A program made the translations under genes and the position numbers. From Mariannaea sp. PMI_226 (lineage: Eukaryota > Ascomycota > Sordariomycetes > Hypocreales > Nectriaceae), in assembly GCA_024336345.1 (NCBI GenBank), contig JANFOG010000009.1:682001-746000 (forward strand): 64,000 bases of DNA, written 5' to 3'. Below are positions 23,984 through 33,906 of this stretch, one piece after another (position 1 is the first letter of the stretch; every line of letters starts with the position of its first letter). Below the pieces are notes generated by a model. It was not told the DNA's origin. It worked only from the letters and a program-made list of their open reading frames with translations, and did not search any database.

Positions 23984-24092
23984 TTTATAGGGGACTTATA
24001 GAGGGAATTTGCTGACTAATTCTGTGTACGGGAGCGGTGCAGAAAATCATGTGACGTTATATGCACCGGCCCCGGTGCAGGTAGTTGGCCCC
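23984..24092. repeat. Right terminal inverted repeat, 109 bp
   Basis: Inverted partner of 23413-23521. It contains palindrome GCACCGGCCCCGGTGC at 24063-24078. Confidence 0.92.
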
Positions 24093-24101
24093 TACATGGT
24101 C
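24093..24101. repeat. Target-site duplication, right copy
   Basis: TACATGGTC, adjoining the right inverted repeat. It differs from the left copy at one base. Confidence 0.75.
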
Positions 24102-24594
24102 TCAAGGAAGAGTGGCTGCATATCGCCAATAACCCACAGCCAACAGCGTCTATAATATTAAGTCCATCCATTGCGTCTTTTCTCTGCCACAATAGACCCA
24201 ATTGACAACACACCTCGCTTCCTTAATAATGTCCTCCCTCCCAAAGGCCATTTCAACTTATGGGAGGAGCTACATAGAGCGATTAATGGCTAGGTAGCAT
24301 CACAAGGCTATAACTTTCCTACCAACACTTCTTTGAAGACCTCCAATGGGGGGATTGGAGTCATCGGTAGTTATAACTGTAAAGTCTGAATGTATATGCT
24401 TGCCTTTCTTTTCTATATAATAGCAGTGGTGTTGCGATGAGGCATTATAAGCGCTTTATGGCCTTGGGCAATGATCCTATTATATATTGCACATAATATT
24501 ATCCTTATCCTTTAATTGAATGAATGCTTTTTTTGTGTGTGGAATAGAGATTTCCTTGAGATCACATATCAGGCTCACACAGTAGGTCTTATTT

Positions 24595-24610
24595 ACACAG
24601 CTAGCTGTGC
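24595..24610. repeat. Palindrome, outer right copy
   Basis: ACACAGCTAGCTGTGC, read on the minus strand as GCACAGCTAGCTGTGTAAATAAG, nearly equals the copy at 22776 and faces it. The two may be the ends of an older, larger element (about 1.8 kb) into which the 680-bp element inserted. Confidence 0.6.
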
Positions 24611-24620
24611 ATATATGACT

Positions 24621-26077
24621 ACCTCGGACCAACACTGGCAGAGAGTGGCTGCTCCGTTTGGGGTGTAGATCAGGGGTTGTCTCCTCATCCTACTTGAACG
24701 TGTAGAAATATGTCACTGATAAATATGAACAGGACGCAACTGAAATATGTAGGAAACCCAGGGAATACAGATAACATCTACCAGTTTATTGAAAAAAGTC
24801 GCGATCCGGGAAAGTCAAGGCTGTGGCTAGTACTGTGACAACTTTACGATTCAATCAGAAGACATCAACACAGAGGCATCAGGTTAAACCAAACCTTTCC
24901 GTCTTTCCAACAGCGTCAACCAGACCCGCCCTCAGCTTCGAGGAAGGGGAAAGGCAATTACCTTGTTTGAATAGCTTCAAAAGACACCATGTTGGAGAGA
25001 CTACGCACCTTTTTTGGGGGGGAGGGGGGAGCTACGTCGACAAAAAATCGGAATTCGTGTCTAAGCCACAAAAATGGGGGTACTTGATGAGCGACTCCCA
25101 ACTCGCCGACTCTGACCAAGGTGGGATAAGGAACTGGCTCCATATTGTTCATTCATTCCTCACACTTACTTGCCTCTACAATAACGGATCCTCTACTTTA
25201 CCCTTTCCTCTGATGTTGAGGTCCAAGACCTTTATTCAAAATCCAAATATATGAGAGAGACATCTAATCCAGACACAGTTCTCCCAATATATGATACGTT
25301 CCAGTATCAATTCCCTGTATTGGATAACCTGGGTAACCAAGCTATTGAATACGAGAAAACAAGGGTATCGGTACGACATGAGATGGAACTAGCCAAACTC
25401 GGGTTTCCGGGGGTATTGAGTCGGAGGTGCATAATACGTACAATTTCAACACTCAGGAAGGTAAGTAAACCCTTGTATGTTCTATAACCCTGCAACCAGG
25501 TCAGGTCAATAGATGTGCAACAGCCGACGGAAGCAGATGGGGTCTAATGCGCTAGCGGGTTAGACAGACCTTGGGGGACAGCGAGGATTTTGCAAGTTTC
25601 AACAAGAATATGTAGCTGGGGAAATGATAAATATTGATTATTGTTACCAGTCAGCTCGGGTTGCGTTTGCCGTTCCAGAGAAGAAATAGGTTCAAATCAG
25701 GTTTAGAGTACTATCATTCGGACTAATCAAAATAAGAACCGGTAATCTTTATCCGATTCTACAAATCGAAGCTAGCTCATGGTAGGTAGTCTGGATACTC
25801 AAAGTACTTTAGGCCCGTAAGATTGTATGAGCACCATCAACCGTATATGGAGTGTCAATTTACCAGGTACCCACCATCAACGGCATTTTCCTCGAATACG
25901 ACCGGTACGACGTAGTGGAATGAGGAGGCATATCAAGTTTGTTGATGCCGTCTACGGTGTCTAGACGAAGCTCAGAAGGAAACCGTTAGCACTTCAGGCA
26001 CCTACGCTCTACCCTCCGTCTACTAAGCACGCAAGCATCCAACTTTCATCCTTCACCTCTGTGCCTCGCAGAGCAGC
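24621..26077. other. Intergenic, no gene seen
   Basis: Spacer between the repeat island and the membrane-protein gene. A G-rich run lies near 25015-25028. The open frame at 24823-25254 lacks motifs and is not called. Confidence 0.55.
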
Positions 26078-27152
26078 ATGGCCAGCGATGAGCAGCAATC
26101 GCGCCGCGGTACAAGAAGGCGACGTAGATTCTTATCAGTCCTAGCCTATGCTTCGTGCTCACTCCACCTCGTTGCAGTCGCTTGCATTATCCTACTCGCA
26201 GTGGCAGGTACCGCATATACAAGCTGGGGCTCTCAAGGGCCTGCATCCTTCGCCCACGCAGGTGAAGAAACTCTCTTATACCGAGAATTTGCCCTTGTTC
26301 AGGTACGTCGCAAGTATCAAAGCGGCAGTGCCAGGGCGAACAACATCTATTGGTCTCCCCGCCCAAGGTTCTCGGGGCTTTGCCTTGGATGGCCCTTGAG
26401 CTGAGCTTGCTTAGCTTTACTTTGCTTTGCTTTGCCTTGCTTTGCCATCTTGTCCATACGGGTACTGATATTTCAATCATGTTCAAATGTATTAGTTTAC
26501 TAGCAACATCTCTGGAAGCACCCCGACTTTATACTGGTTCCTCGATGCTTTTGGTTGGGAATATTTTTATGGCAGCGACGCAAGTGCCGGGCAGGCCTAC
26601 TCTGGCGCTGGACACACCCTCCATTTCCCAGATTCCATGAATGAATTTCTTTCTGCGTACAATGCTACCGTCGGCTTCACTATGTGGGAGAACTGCACGT
26701 TTGATACCAATGTTACTCAGGACGGCCGTTCACAGATGACCTGCGACTTTAACTACGACAACAAGACCATTGCTGGCTTCGGCGCCGCACCGAGCCTATC
26801 CGTCCCAACCGCCCCGGCCTTCGCTTTCTACATGCTAGTCTTGGGCTTGGTAGCCGTGAGGCTGCTGATTGAGTTGATTCGCTTTTTCCGTGCTAGCGGT
26901 CCGTCGCGCATCGATGAAGGCACTCTGCTAGCTGTACACGCTCTCGTTCCTGGTGCGCATTTGATCGCCGCGGCGTGTGTAACAAGCGCCGCGGCGAGAA
27001 CAGCAAGTTATCTTCGCGATACACCGGAGTTGACCGGGCTGGCATGGGGTGTTTCGCTGGGGAGTAGATTTCTGGAGCTCGTGTGGCTGGGGTTTCTCGC
27101 GACGGTGCTGGGAAGTATAGCTAGGGTTTCCCTCTGGTGGCTGAAGCGGTGA
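26078..27152 (+). CDS. Four-TM membrane protein of unknown function
   Basis: Two exons, 26078-26302 and 26496-27152, give 293 aa. The donor is CAG|GTACGT and the acceptor ATTAG; the splice is in phase 0, continuing LVQ into FTSNISGSTPTLYWFLDA. The intron (193 bp) is long for this window and holds a run of GCTTT/GCTTTG units. A basic N-terminus (RRGTRRRRR) precedes the first membrane segment (about residues 20-46). A lumenal or extracellular loop follows, rich in Tyr and Trp, with N-glycosylation sequons (NIS, NAT, NCT, NVT, NKT) and at least two cysteines. Three more segments lie in the C-terminal half, and the protein ends WWLKR. The layout of one segment, a large glycosylated loop and three segments is recognisable, but I cannot name the family. 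Confidence 0.75.
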
Positions 27153-27747
27153 TGGAAAGGAAGGAAATGTTGGAGTAGGAGAACGCGTGTGGGCACCTCT
27201 GAACACTCATAATACCAGCAACCTGCCTCCGTCTATCATCATCACGGTCGGCGGCACGGTATCGGTTGGTTGGCCAAGGTCATTCGTCAGCCGCGGGTTT
27301 TAAGCTGCATAATGATAGAGGATCAGGGAAACCAATGGTTAAGAGCTATAATAATCAACTTCAAAACTATCTCTGGAAGCATAAATAGATGTTCAAGGCA
27401 ATCGCATAACTTAGGCAATTTGACCAACTTATGTGCCGCTTGCAAATTATCTACATAGTTGAGGGGCAACGGAATGATAACGAAGAAACTACGACTATTG
27501 CTGGATACTCTTGGGTCTGTTGCGCCTCAGTGATTTATGACCTGTTGGTATATATGTGAAGAAGTGAAAAAGGTGAGGGCTTAAACACCGACAGAACAAA
27601 AAGAAACGAAAAACTGAAATCAACGTACTCAGTTGAGGTAGAATTGAAGAAGACCCAACAAGCAAACAACACAACAATAACCCGATACAAAAAAGAAAAG
27701 AGATGGTCAAAATGCAAAAAGAAAGCAACTTATGAATGTATAGGAAT
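27153..27747. other. Intergenic, no gene seen
   Basis: Spacer between the membrane-protein gene and the tRNA. Purine-rich DNA at 27560-27725 lies just beyond the tRNA 3' end. Confidence 0.55.
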
Positions 27748-27844
27748 AGCCCAACGTGGGGCTCGAACCCACAACCTTGAGATGTAATGAATTGTACGGA
27801 GTACTCATAAGAGTCTCACGCTCTTCCGATTGAGCTAGCCGGGC
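27748..27844 (-). tRNA. tRNA-Lys (CUU) with intron
   Basis: On the minus strand the acceptor stem is GCCCGGC paired with GTTGGGC. The D arm is GCTCAATCGGAAGAGC. The anticodon arm is TGAGA-CTCTTA, then an intron, A and TCTCA. The T arm is GTGGGTTCGAGCCCCAC. The anticodon is CTT (lysine). The 24-nt intron occupies 27784-27807, after the base 3' of the anticodon, which is the normal place for a nuclear tRNA intron. Confidence 0.95.
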
Positions 27845-28541
27845 GGCTCAATCTGTTGCTTGTGATTGTTGGAAGGGCCGGTGCTATTGTAGTATAACAA
27901 ACTATAACAGGAAATTTTCTTTTTGCCACCGTGCAGACTTCAGATCTGGTTTACCTAACCTACAGCCTGGCTCGACAAACGATGCGGTTGATGGTCACAT
28001 AAATACCTGGAGTTTCTTTGCGCTAGAACTTCAGGAAGAGAAAAAAATAATGACTTAGAGATCAATAAATTACTATTTAGATCGATTGCTCCCTTCGCTG
28101 ACATTACATAAGTTACAATCGTTATTCTTGATAACTGACTTAGCGACCCTTCCCAACAAGCGATGTCGTTCAGGGTGGTAAACACGATATCCCCTTGACG
28201 ATACTACCGTACCTTATGCTTTGGGAACCTTGGGATAAATACATTGATTGTCTGCAGTCACATCACACAATAATGATAACCTCCAGTCATTATAGAAAGC
28301 CGGAAAACAGGAAAGAAAAGATCAGTGCAAGTTACCTGCTCCGCTTGGCCTTCACCAGGATATTACATCCAGCGGATCAAAGTGGGGCCGGTATCAAGTT
28401 GTCTCATCATCATCCATTTATCCAATGTGATTCATCAGCATCAGTGTCACCATCACCGCCTCACGACAATCTCAGTTATCGTTCCAAGAACAACTCCCAA
28501 CATATTAGCATTTTTCATCTTTCAAAAACTGGGGGAAAAAA
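27845..28541. other. Intergenic, promoter side of nicotinamidase
   Basis: About 700 bp between the tRNA and the nicotinamidase start. No coding frame is supported. The open frame at 28195-28572 overlaps the true ATG in another frame and is chance. Confidence 0.55.
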
Positions 28542-29316
28542 ATGGCCTCTGAAAAGTACAGGCCCGCTTTAATAGTCGTCGATTTCCAAGAGGACTTTTG
28601 CCCTCCCGTATGTCCCTTCCTCATAGTGACTCTCAATCCTCACTGATCCCTCTCGCTCACAAAATACAAATCCCATACAGAACGGTTCCCTCGCCGTCCC
28701 TGAAGGCCGTTCCATTGCCCCCTTCATAAACAGTCTTCTCGCTCTTCCTTTCCCTCTCAAAATCGCCACAAAGGACTTCCATCCCGCTGACCACGTCTCC
28801 TTCGCGTCCAACCACCAGCAAAAAGACCCGGGCTGCAAACCATTCACTTCCTCCACCACCATCACCCACCCCGCCGACCCCTCACGCTCCTACACCACCA
28901 CGCTCTGGCCCATCCACTGCGTGCAAGGTACCCCTGGCTCCGAACTGGTTCCCGAGCTGGACGTCTCCAAGATTCATCATGTGATCGAGAAGGGCCAGGA
29001 TGCCCGAGTGGAGATGTATTCTGCTTTTCGCGATCCGTTCAGTCTGAGCGATAGCGGACTGGCAGCATTGCTAAGGACTGAGGAGGTGACACATGTCTTC
29101 GTTGTTGGGCTGGCGACTGATTACTGTGTCAAGGCCACCGCGGAGCATGCAGCGGAGGAAGGGTACTCGACCTTCATCATTGAGGAAGCCACGAGGCCTG
29201 TCGTACCGGACAAATTGGATGAATGTAAGAAAGGGATTGAGAGCAATGGGGTCAAGTTCACGACCATGGCTGGCGAAGAAGTAGCTCGGGTAAAAGCAAT
29301 GCCAAACCACGACTAA
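28542..29316 (+). CDS. PNC1: Nicotinamidase (Pnc1-like)
   Basis: This enzyme converts nicotinamide to nicotinate and ammonia in the NAD+ salvage pathway and also removes the sirtuin inhibitor nicotinamide. Two exons, 28542-28607 and 28681-29316, are joined over a 73-bp intron (GTATGT to ATACAG, phase 0), giving 233 aa. The isochorismatase-fold catalytic residues are visible: Asp14 in ALIVVDFQEDFCPP, Lys126 in HVIEKGQ and nucleophile Cys171 in VVGLATDYCV. Metal-site residues Asp54, His56 and His60 lie in TKDFHPADHVSF, and the conserved TLWPIHCVQGTPGSEL follows. The length is close to the yeast enzyme. The short first exon ends right after the DFQEDF motif. Confidence 0.95.
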
Positions 29317-29595
29317 ATTGCAATGAGGTAATAGACAGCAGAATAGATTTAACAGATTTAACAAAGAATTATGTAAGTTATCATGCATCTCAAATGGGGC
29401 GTTCTAATGACACACCCACACTCGTCCATACGTCTACCATATGTACACTTCATGTTCCTTTGCAGTTTTTAAGAATGTCCCTAGAATGCGAAACGCCATG
29501 CTGAACCTACGCCGCCGGCCAGATTCCTCCGACGATATGCTCCGGTCTTTTGTGATTTTTTTTGTTGTATCTAACTTCCCCTCACGTCAAGCCCT

Positions 29596-32500
29596 TCATC
29601 GCTTAGATCTTTGAATAGCCGCAGCACTCATTGACGTAGTCGACGCGGACCGCTCCTTGGCATTGGTCATAGCCAGCGCCACGGGGGTCATGGATGGTGC
29701 GGGAGTCGTAGATCGAGAATTGGCAGCACTTCGGTTGTGCTGCATGTGGGCTCTGACAAGGTGACCAGCAGCCAGAGCACTGCAGAGGGAAAGCTCACCA
29801 GCCAACACCGCGGCGGCAATGATACGGGCCAGGCGACGGGCGTTGTCACCAGGATTCGTGGGGTGAGAGCCACGCACGCCGAGCATGTCAAGCATAGCGC
29901 TTTGAGGTTCCAGAATGGTACCGCCACCAAGGGTTCCAACCTCGAGCGAAGGCATGGAAACGGAAATCTGGAGAGCACCGTTGAGACTAAATGATTGTTA
30001 GCAAAATGAGAGCGACAAAGCCAATGATAAAAAAGATACTCACTTCTTCATGATGGTGATACAGTTGCAGCTCTCGACGACCTGGGCAGGGTCCTGACCA
30101 GTGGCTAGGAAAATAGCAGCAACCATGTTGGCTGCGTGGGCGTTGAATCCTCCGACAGAAGCTGCCATGGCCGAACCGATCAGGTTCTTGGAAATGTTCA
30201 ACTCAACCAGCGAGTCGACATCGCTCTTCAGGACACTCCTGACAACATCGCCAGGGATGATGGCTTCAGCGACTACACCCTTTCCTCGCCCGTCAATCCA
30301 GTTCAGGGCGCCTGGCTTCTTGTCGATGCAGAAATTGCCTGAAACAGAGACGATTTGCATGTCATCGAATCCTCCCTCAGTCACCATGACGTTAAGGGCG
30401 TGCTCAACACCCTTGGAAATCATGTTCATGCCCATGGCATCACCAGTCGTAGTCTTGAATCGAATATAAAGATTAGTACCAGCCAAAGCAGTCTTCATGT
30501 GTTGCAGTCGGGCGAATCGGCTAGTTGAGTCAAAGGCCTTCTTCATCGTAGCCTGGCCGACATCCGAATCAAGCCAGAGTTTGGCAGCGCCAGCTCGTTC
30601 CAAAGTCTCAAAGGCAACACAAGGTCCACGAGTCATGCCATCAGCCGTAAGAACAGTAACAGCGCCACCACCAGAGTTGATGGCTTTGCAGCCACGACTG
30701 GCACTGGCAACTAGAACACCTTCAGTGGTAGCCATGGGGATGAAGTAGCTCTGTCCGTCAATGACGAGAGGTCCAGCAACACCAACAGGAAGAGGCAGAT
30801 AGCCGATGACATTCTCGCAGCAGGCGCCGAAAACGCGTTCCCAGTTGTAGTTTTCGTATGGAAGCTTGGATTGGTCCAAAGAATGGGTGAAATGAGAAGT
30901 GGCCTTGGTACGGGCAATGATGGTACGTCGAATCTTGACAGCACGAGTAAAATCCTTGAGAGTCTTCTCAAGAGCATAACCCGGGATCTTGCCACGCATT
31001 GAAAGAGAGACAACCTCCTCATCACTCATTTCAGGAACGCGGCCCTCAGCCAACAGCTTCTCCAATTCAGCGTTGGGGCGATTAGGGGCAGTTGAAGGAC
31101 GAATCCTGGTCAGGGGCATCACATCGGTCTCATCGTCAGTGGCAGCGGGAGTGCTAGGCTGAGTCTGCTGAGGTGTAGGAGGAACATACTCTCCCAGTGG
31201 AAGAGTGGCAGAGGTGGTATCATTGAATCGCTGAGCGCGGGCGAGCTCGTTTCGGTTAATGGGCTCCTCGGGAACGTTGGGATCCTTGATACCCCAGCGA
31301 GCAACATTGAAGAGGTAACCGTTCAAGCCGACACTGAGGGCCAGAGCAGCAACAATCCACTTGGAAAGAACGGGATCCTCCAAGCTCTTGAGAAGACCAC
31401 CAACGACGCGACCACCAACCCCGTACCCGTGGAATTGGCCATATGACTCATCAGCCTTGGGGGCACCTCCAAGGGGAGATTCAAGAGCGTAGTGAATGGA
31501 GGGGTACTCCAGTTCATACTTGATGGGAGCCAGAACAGTGACCAAAACAGCACGGTTGCTGGCTTTGGCAGCCGTTAGAACGGCATCCAAACCGTTGGAG
31601 GCAACCTTGAAAGGGTCAACTGTGAGAGGCGAAACAACGCCGCCCAGGCTGCTAGCCCAAGATCGGATGGTGGACAGGGAGCTGGGGTTGCGGAAAGGAA
31701 TTGAGCACAAGTTGATCAGGTTGACCAAGACAAAGCCGAGAACCATGAGGACCTTGAATTTGGGAATGCTGCTGCTCTTGTAGCCGAACAGAGACGAATC
31801 CCGGCCACTGCCCTCCACACCTGGCCAGTTATCATTGCTCTTGGCGACGTTCTCCGCGACACGGCGGCTCACGCCGTCATCCTCCAAAGCCATGCGCATA
31901 TCAACATGACGCTTGATACGGTTAATTTCGAGTTTGATGCTGAGAATGGCGGTATAAAAGGTGAAGATTAGGATGCAATCGAAAAATAGAACCCAAGCGG
32001 CCAAGAAGCAGAAATGCTGGAGTCCACCCTGCACACCGGACGCGGCTCCCATAACCAAAATGAGGATTTCCAGAGCATAATCACGGACGATCTCGAAACC
32101 CTTCTCCTTGATGGCAGCTTGAACTGCGTACTGGATCATGTTCTCAGTGCTGCGATCGGGAGAACGCTTTCCAGATTTTGAGTTCTTGATCTGGGAGCGT
32201 CGGTGTTCTACCGCGTGAGACATAACGGCCCGGGTCAGAACAATGTTCTTCTCGAAGCCAATTGTGACAACCAGGAAGGGAAGGCCCTCAGAGAGAAGAA
32301 TAACGCTGATTGGCACGCCAAGCTTTGTGGTGACAGCGAGGCCAAAAAGGAAGGCAAAGACGGAAGAGAAGAGCGTGCAGATGCCGAGCCAGAACTTTGA
32401 ACCCATGCGTCGCATAGACAGGAAAAGGGAGACAAAGGTCAAATGCATGGCAATATATCCTAGAAGCATAATGACAATGTCCAGAGTCTCAGCGTTCTTG

Positions 32501-33207
32501 AGCAGGTCAAGAAATTCAGTCCAAGCATTCTTGGCCCAGTGAATTATAGTGTTGCGGGTGTTAACCTTGGCAGCCTTCATGATCCATGTCTTTTTCTCGC
32601 GACCGTGGGGAGTCTCGATCTCCTCGGCATCCTCACTGGGAATCTCCTGAGCGGCAGAGAGGAACTCAGGGCCCTGAGAATAGGGCAAGGAGTAGGCCAA
32701 AATGCTCTCCTGAGTGTATGATGTGAAGGGGTTCTTCGTAGAAGGAAGCGAGCTGATGGAAAGGTTTTTAGGAATCGGAACATTATGCGATCGCGGTGCG
32801 GTGTTACCAGAATCGGTTGACAGTGTATCAGGGAAGACGAGAGTCAAGAGAGCGAGATGGTCAGCGTCCTTGACGGAGGCAGCAGCCTCCTGCTCAACGC
32901 CCTTCCACTCCCAGGCGTTATCGGGGCTGGCAAGCAGGAGTCGGCTGCCTTCGACGAGGTTCGACCAGTCGGCCTTGCCGACAACAGGACTGTCGACATT
33001 GTTGTTGAAGCTCTCCTGGAGGAGGCCAACGTAGGATGTGCTGGCAAGGACTGCGACGATGACGACGGTGTGAATCGGGTGGGAGCACGCGAGGCGTGAG
33101 AGGAACTGGACAAGGGGCGTGAATCGTTTTGACGCCCACGATGGGGCGGCGTTCGGGGCGGCAGCAGTTTCGCCGCGGAAACGGCGAGGTAGGAAGGATG
33201 AGGCCAT
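29596..33207 (-). CDS. HMG1: HMG-CoA reductase with sterol-sensing domain
   Basis: This ER membrane enzyme reduces HMG-CoA to mevalonate, the committed step of the sterol and isoprenoid pathway. Two exons, 33207-30044 and 29986-29596, with a 57-bp intron (GTGAGT to ATTTAG), give 1184 aa. The start [13 protein letters not shown] matches the usual fungal N-terminus before a first membrane segment (about residues 44-63). In-frame ATGs at 33309 and 33351 could add up to 48 residues. The sterol-sensing membrane block begins near residue 241 ([15 protein letters not shown]). The catalytic domain contains [17 protein letters not shown] from 798, Glu829 in [19 protein letters not shown] at 923 for NADPH, GTLGGGT after the intron, and catalytic His1130 in [11 protein letters not shown]. 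All key residues are present. The Ser-rich C-terminal tail lies beyond the catalytic histidine. Confidence 0.96.
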
Positions 33208-33429
33208 GATGTCCAAAGGATCGAAAAAAGATAATCGTCGTCTACCACATTGATTGTCTCGTGCGTGGGCGCTGACCTGGTCTGAGCGCGGGTGTAAGCT
33301 TGGTGTCATGATGAAACTTTGCAAAATACGCCTGGTGGCTCCAGAAGCCATTGAGAGTCATCAAGGGGACGGGAAACCATGATAATAACGGCGTGCAGGC
33401 AATTAGACGGAGAGACTGATGTAAAGTAT

Positions 33430-33804
33430 TTACCTAGCGAGTTGATCAAGTGCTTGACCTATGTTTGGTTGAGGCGTTGAAGCCGAGGCAGCAGTGACGA
33501 AGGTCCGATAATTGGCGGACTGGAGGGGCACGGGATCAGGTCGTTTTTTCCCCCCTTGCTGCTCTTCTTCGTCAGATTCGTAGTAAGATGCTCGATAGTC
33601 GCCCGGAAGATTCGAACAATGGGAAGCACAATGCTTATGTGAGGGAGGAGTCCGTGAGAAAAGGAAAGGTCTTGACAATTGCCAATGGAGAACCAATGCG
33701 ATGGACGACGGGGCTAAGACCAACGACGAAGGGACACGGAGGGAGCACAGAGCAGGTAGCAAGGAGCAGAAGCTGCTGCTGATGCCGTCACAAGATGTGT
33801 TCAA
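33430..33804 (-). other. Upstream open frame in the HMG-CoA reductase leader
   Basis: A 124-codon frame upstream of and on the same strand as HMG-CoA reductase. Its second half (LPGDYRASYYESDEEEQQGG) looks more protein-like than its first. It ends at a CTAG|GTAAAT junction (donor at 33433) that could be a 5' splice site. It may be an upstream ORF, a 5' non-coding exon, or chance. No family is recognised. Confidence 0.25.
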
Positions 33805-33825
33805 AGAGGGACAAGAGGAGGAATA

Positions 33826-33906
33826 TAAAGAATAGGAGGGGGGGCGAGAGATGGAGGTGGTGGAGGAGTGAAAGGAAATAGGGGGGGTGGAAGGAGGGAG
33901 AAGGGC
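33826..33906 (-). promoter_or_regulatory. Pyrimidine-rich tract upstream of HMG-CoA reductase
   Basis: On the gene's coding strand this is an almost unbroken CT-rich run, as often found just upstream of transcription starts in filamentous fungi. It lies 620-700 bp before the chosen ATG, implying a long leader. Confidence 0.45.

Larger units (their letters stand above)
23413..24092 (+). mobile_element. Non-autonomous Mutator-like DNA transposon (680 bp)
   Basis: The element is bounded by 109-bp terminal inverted repeats (23413-23521 and 23984-24092) that differ at only two positions, both transitions. The ends begin GGGGCCAACTACCTGCACC. The flanks carry a 9-bp direct repeat, TACCTGGTC at 23404-23412 and TACATGGTC at 24093-24101 (8 of 9 match). 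Long inverted repeats with a 9-bp duplication are typical of Mutator-like elements; Hop of Fusarium oxysporum is the well-known fungal case. Inside is a single small reading frame with a FAR1-type DNA-binding region and a zinc knuckle but no room for the transposase catalytic core. It is therefore an internally deleted copy that would depend on a full-length relative. Confidence 0.88.

Noticed and set aside
22667..24610. Palindrome cluster considered as a CRISPR array
   Set aside because: Spacing is irregular, units are inverted as well as direct, the genome is eukaryotic, and the units match transposon ends.
25670..25710. GGTTCAAATC considered as a tRNA T-loop
   Set aside because: No matching acceptor, D or anticodon stems could be drawn around it.
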